Of a stretch of DNA of 64,000 nucleotides, positions 62,812-64,000 are shown one piece after another. The DNA is from Solirubrum puertoriconensis (GTDB lineage Bacteria > Bacteroidota > Bacteroidia > Cytophagales > Hymenobacteraceae), in the NCBI RefSeq assembly GCF_001483135.1, contig NZ_LNAL01000007.1:682001-746000 (forward strand). Direction: 5' to 3'. Both the position numbers and the translations under genes were made by a program. Within the stretch, counting starts at the first letter, position 1. Each line of letters begins with the position of its first letter. A model generated the notes under the pieces. The model searched no databases. It was not told the origin of the DNA and worked only from the letters and a program-made list of their open reading frames with translations.

Positions 62812-63981
62812 TTGGTGCTGCGCTTTTCTCGGTCATTGTTATCTGGGGTCACCTGTTCGCTGCTGATTAGCTGTGGCGATACTCCACCGCATGCGCAAAC
62901 CGAGAGCATGGTGAATCTGCGTACTGTTCGCAGTGGGCCCGATGTTCAGGCTGCCGAGCTGAACGGCGCAATTGCTAAGCAGCCACGTAACCCCGTGCTG
63001 TATGCCCGGCGCGCCAGCTTTCACCTAGCAGCCGGAAAAACCGATGCCGCCGTTCAGGACATCGATTATGCAATTGAGCTGGATGATGCTCCGGGCGAAT
63101 TTTACCTCACCAAAGCCCGTGCCTTGCGGGCCAAGGGGCAATTGCAGTCGGCCATTGCGGCTGCGGCCGAAGCCCAGAAGCGCGGCTACAACCCACCCGA
63201 GCTGCACTTGTTGCTAGCCGAAGCTAACCTCGCTGCCCGGCGATACGATAATTCACTGGATTACTTGGATCGGGTGCTGCGCGAACAGCCCGATAATGCA
63301 TCTGCCTTGTTCTACAAGGGCTTGGTTTACTCTGCGCTGCGTGATACGATACAAGCTCTTGACTACTTGCGTGCCAGCGTTGCTCGTGCACCTAAGCAGC
63401 CCGAAATCCTGCATCAGCTGGCGTACTTGCTGAATGCCAACCGCCAGCCTGCTATAGCTGCTGCTTATATCGAACGCGGCTTGCAGGCAGATAACAAGTA
63501 TGCAGCTTTATGGTACGATAGGGGCCGCGTGTTCGATCTTGCCGGTCAGTCGGACAGCGCTGTGCGACAATATGCACGCGCCATTCAGCTCGATACCACG
63601 CTATATCGTGCCGATTACCGCCTAGGTCTCTACTACTTCAAGGCCAAGCAGCATGCCAAGGCTATTCCGCTGTTGCGCCGGGCGCGGCGTCGCAGCCAAT
63701 ACCTGCCCAACTTAGGGGAGATGCTAGCCGAGAGTTACGAGTGGACAGGTCAAACCCAGCAAGCCTGGGTGGCTTATCGTCAGCTGGTTAAGCAGTTTCC
63801 AGGCGATAAACATTACACGTTTAAGGTATGGAAGGTTGGTCAGCGCTTACCTCAACCAATTCTGGATTCGCTCAAGGTGGTTTATGGCGCCCCGCCCATC
63901 CCGCGCCGGGCCCCAACTGTAGCGCCATCCACTTTCGATAGCCTGCCTTCGCGGGCTCCTGCGCTGCTTACCCCACGCTAG
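62812..63981 (+). CDS. TPR-repeat lipoprotein
   Basis: 389 residues, lipobox LLISC near the N-terminus (starts TTG 62812 or GTG 62815; no ATG). About six TPR units: RNPVLYARRASFHLAAGKTDAA, PELHLLLAEANLAARRYDNSL, ASALFYKGLVYSALRDTIQAL, AALWYDRGRVFDLAGQSDSA, YRADYRLGLYYFKAKQHAKA, NLGEMLAESYEWTGQTQQAW. A Pro-rich tail follows. It probably scaffolds an envelope complex; the partner is unknown. It ends 19 bp before the window edge, with CCTAGG next to the stop. Confidence 0.85.
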   Translation: MVLRFSRSLLSGVTCSLLISCGDTPPHAQTESMVNLRTVRSGPDVQAAELNGAIAKQPRNPVLYARRASFHLAAGKTDAAVQDIDYAIELDDAPGEFYLTKARALRAKGQLQSAIAAAAEAQKRGYNPPELHLLLAEANLAARRYDNSLDYLDRVLREQPDNASALFYKGLVYSALRDTIQALDYLRASVARAPKQPEILHQLAYLLNANRQPAIAAAYIERGLQADNKYAALWYDRGRVFDLAGQSDSAVRQYARAIQLDTTLYRADYRLGLYYFKAKQHAKAIPLLRRARRRSQYLPNLGEMLAESYEWTGQTQQAWVAYRQLVKQFPGDKHYTFKVWKVGQRLPQPILDSLKVVYGAPPIPRRAPTVAPSTFDSLPSRAPALLTPR

Positions 63982-64000
63982 CACCTAGGAGCATTACGAG

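Larger units (their letters stand above)
9..63990. repeat. Highly iterated palindrome CCTAGG, about 80 copies
   Basis: Reading by eye I count roughly 80 copies of the 6-bp palindrome CCTAGG spread over the whole window, for example at 9, 217, 3329, 5408, 9987, 13118, 18207, 23540, 27353, 27368, 32119, 36088, 40193, 45291, 49826, 55814, 60365 and 63985. Base composition near 58% GC would predict about 20. Copies occur in genes on both strands and in intergenic DNA (7738, 18470, 25001, 26871, 36378, 53187, 63985). In coding DNA most are in the frame xxC-CTA-GGx, giving Leu-Gly. Two stop codons (position 10 and position 50 of the 46.8 kb block) lie inside a copy. The function is unknown. Confidence 0.8.

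Noticed and set aside
1-64000. CRISPR arrays, tRNA/rRNA genes, insertion sequences, prophage, defence islands
   Set aside because: No regularly spaced repeats, no cloverleaf-like or rRNA sequence, no transposase, integrase, phage structural or typical defence genes were seen.

Overview
The window looks like a chromosomal segment of a GC-rich Bacteroidota bacterium, most likely a Hymenobacter-like member of the Cytophagales. The reasons are the gene repertoire (fused isobutyryl-CoA mutase IcmF, PD40/OmpA proteins, CarboxypepD_reg-like proteins, DUF4199, EGDSASGS-type ParE), the near absence of Shine-Dalgarno sequences, and repeated Bacteroidota-type promoter elements (TTG, about 19 bp, TAnnTTTG). 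I see no tRNA, rRNA, CRISPR array, insertion sequence, prophage or recognisable defence locus.

Layout. 1-8.7 kb (minus strand): an APC permease, an AT-rich orphan gene, icmF, and three tandem paralogues of small exported CarboxypepD_reg-like proteins. 8.9-15.9 kb (plus): lepA, a small gene coupled to folD, queE, a PD40/OmpA envelope protein, and two paralogous small secreted Spy-like proteins. 16-26.8 kb: gltA, an aldo/keto reductase, mnmE with a DtxR-family regulator, fabH, a glycosyltransferase, dapD, an isoaspartyl peptidase/asparaginase, exported msrA and a 3-hydroxyacyl-CoA dehydrogenase. 27-43 kb: small membrane proteins, an outer-membrane protein, a YbiT-like ABC-F ATPase, a third Spy-like protein, an L,D-transpeptidase, two M48 proteases, a lipid kinase, phosphatases, mtgA, lipoproteins, an esterase and topoisomerase IB. 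43.4-46.8 kb: two divergent paralogues with an atypical-kinase-like motif. 46.8-58.6 kb: a DnaQ/GIY-YIG fusion, a DUF2383 protein, an AI-2E transporter, parE, a BLUF photoreceptor beside a PAS histidine kinase, and parC. 58.7-64 kb: a RMDN-like TPR protein, one intact and one amber-interrupted YcbB-like L,D-transpeptidase, and a TPR lipoprotein.

Most genes are housekeeping or cell-envelope genes in short transcription units. Many units are closed by clear hairpin terminators, often shared by convergent genes. Envelope functions recur: three L,D-transpeptidase-type genes (one broken), a glycosyltransferase of peptidoglycan, M48 proteases, Spy-like proteins and many lipoproteins.

The most striking signal is not a gene. 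The palindrome CCTAGG occurs about 80 times by eye, several times more than base composition predicts. It lies in coding and non-coding DNA on both strands, and inside genes it mostly creates Leu-Gly with the codon CTA. It behaves like a highly iterated palindrome comparable in kind to cyanobacterial HIP1. The other main leads are the amber-split transpeptidase, an ABC-F protein whose second ATP site has lost its key residues, the kinase-like divergent pair, and the adjacent BLUF and histidine kinase genes.
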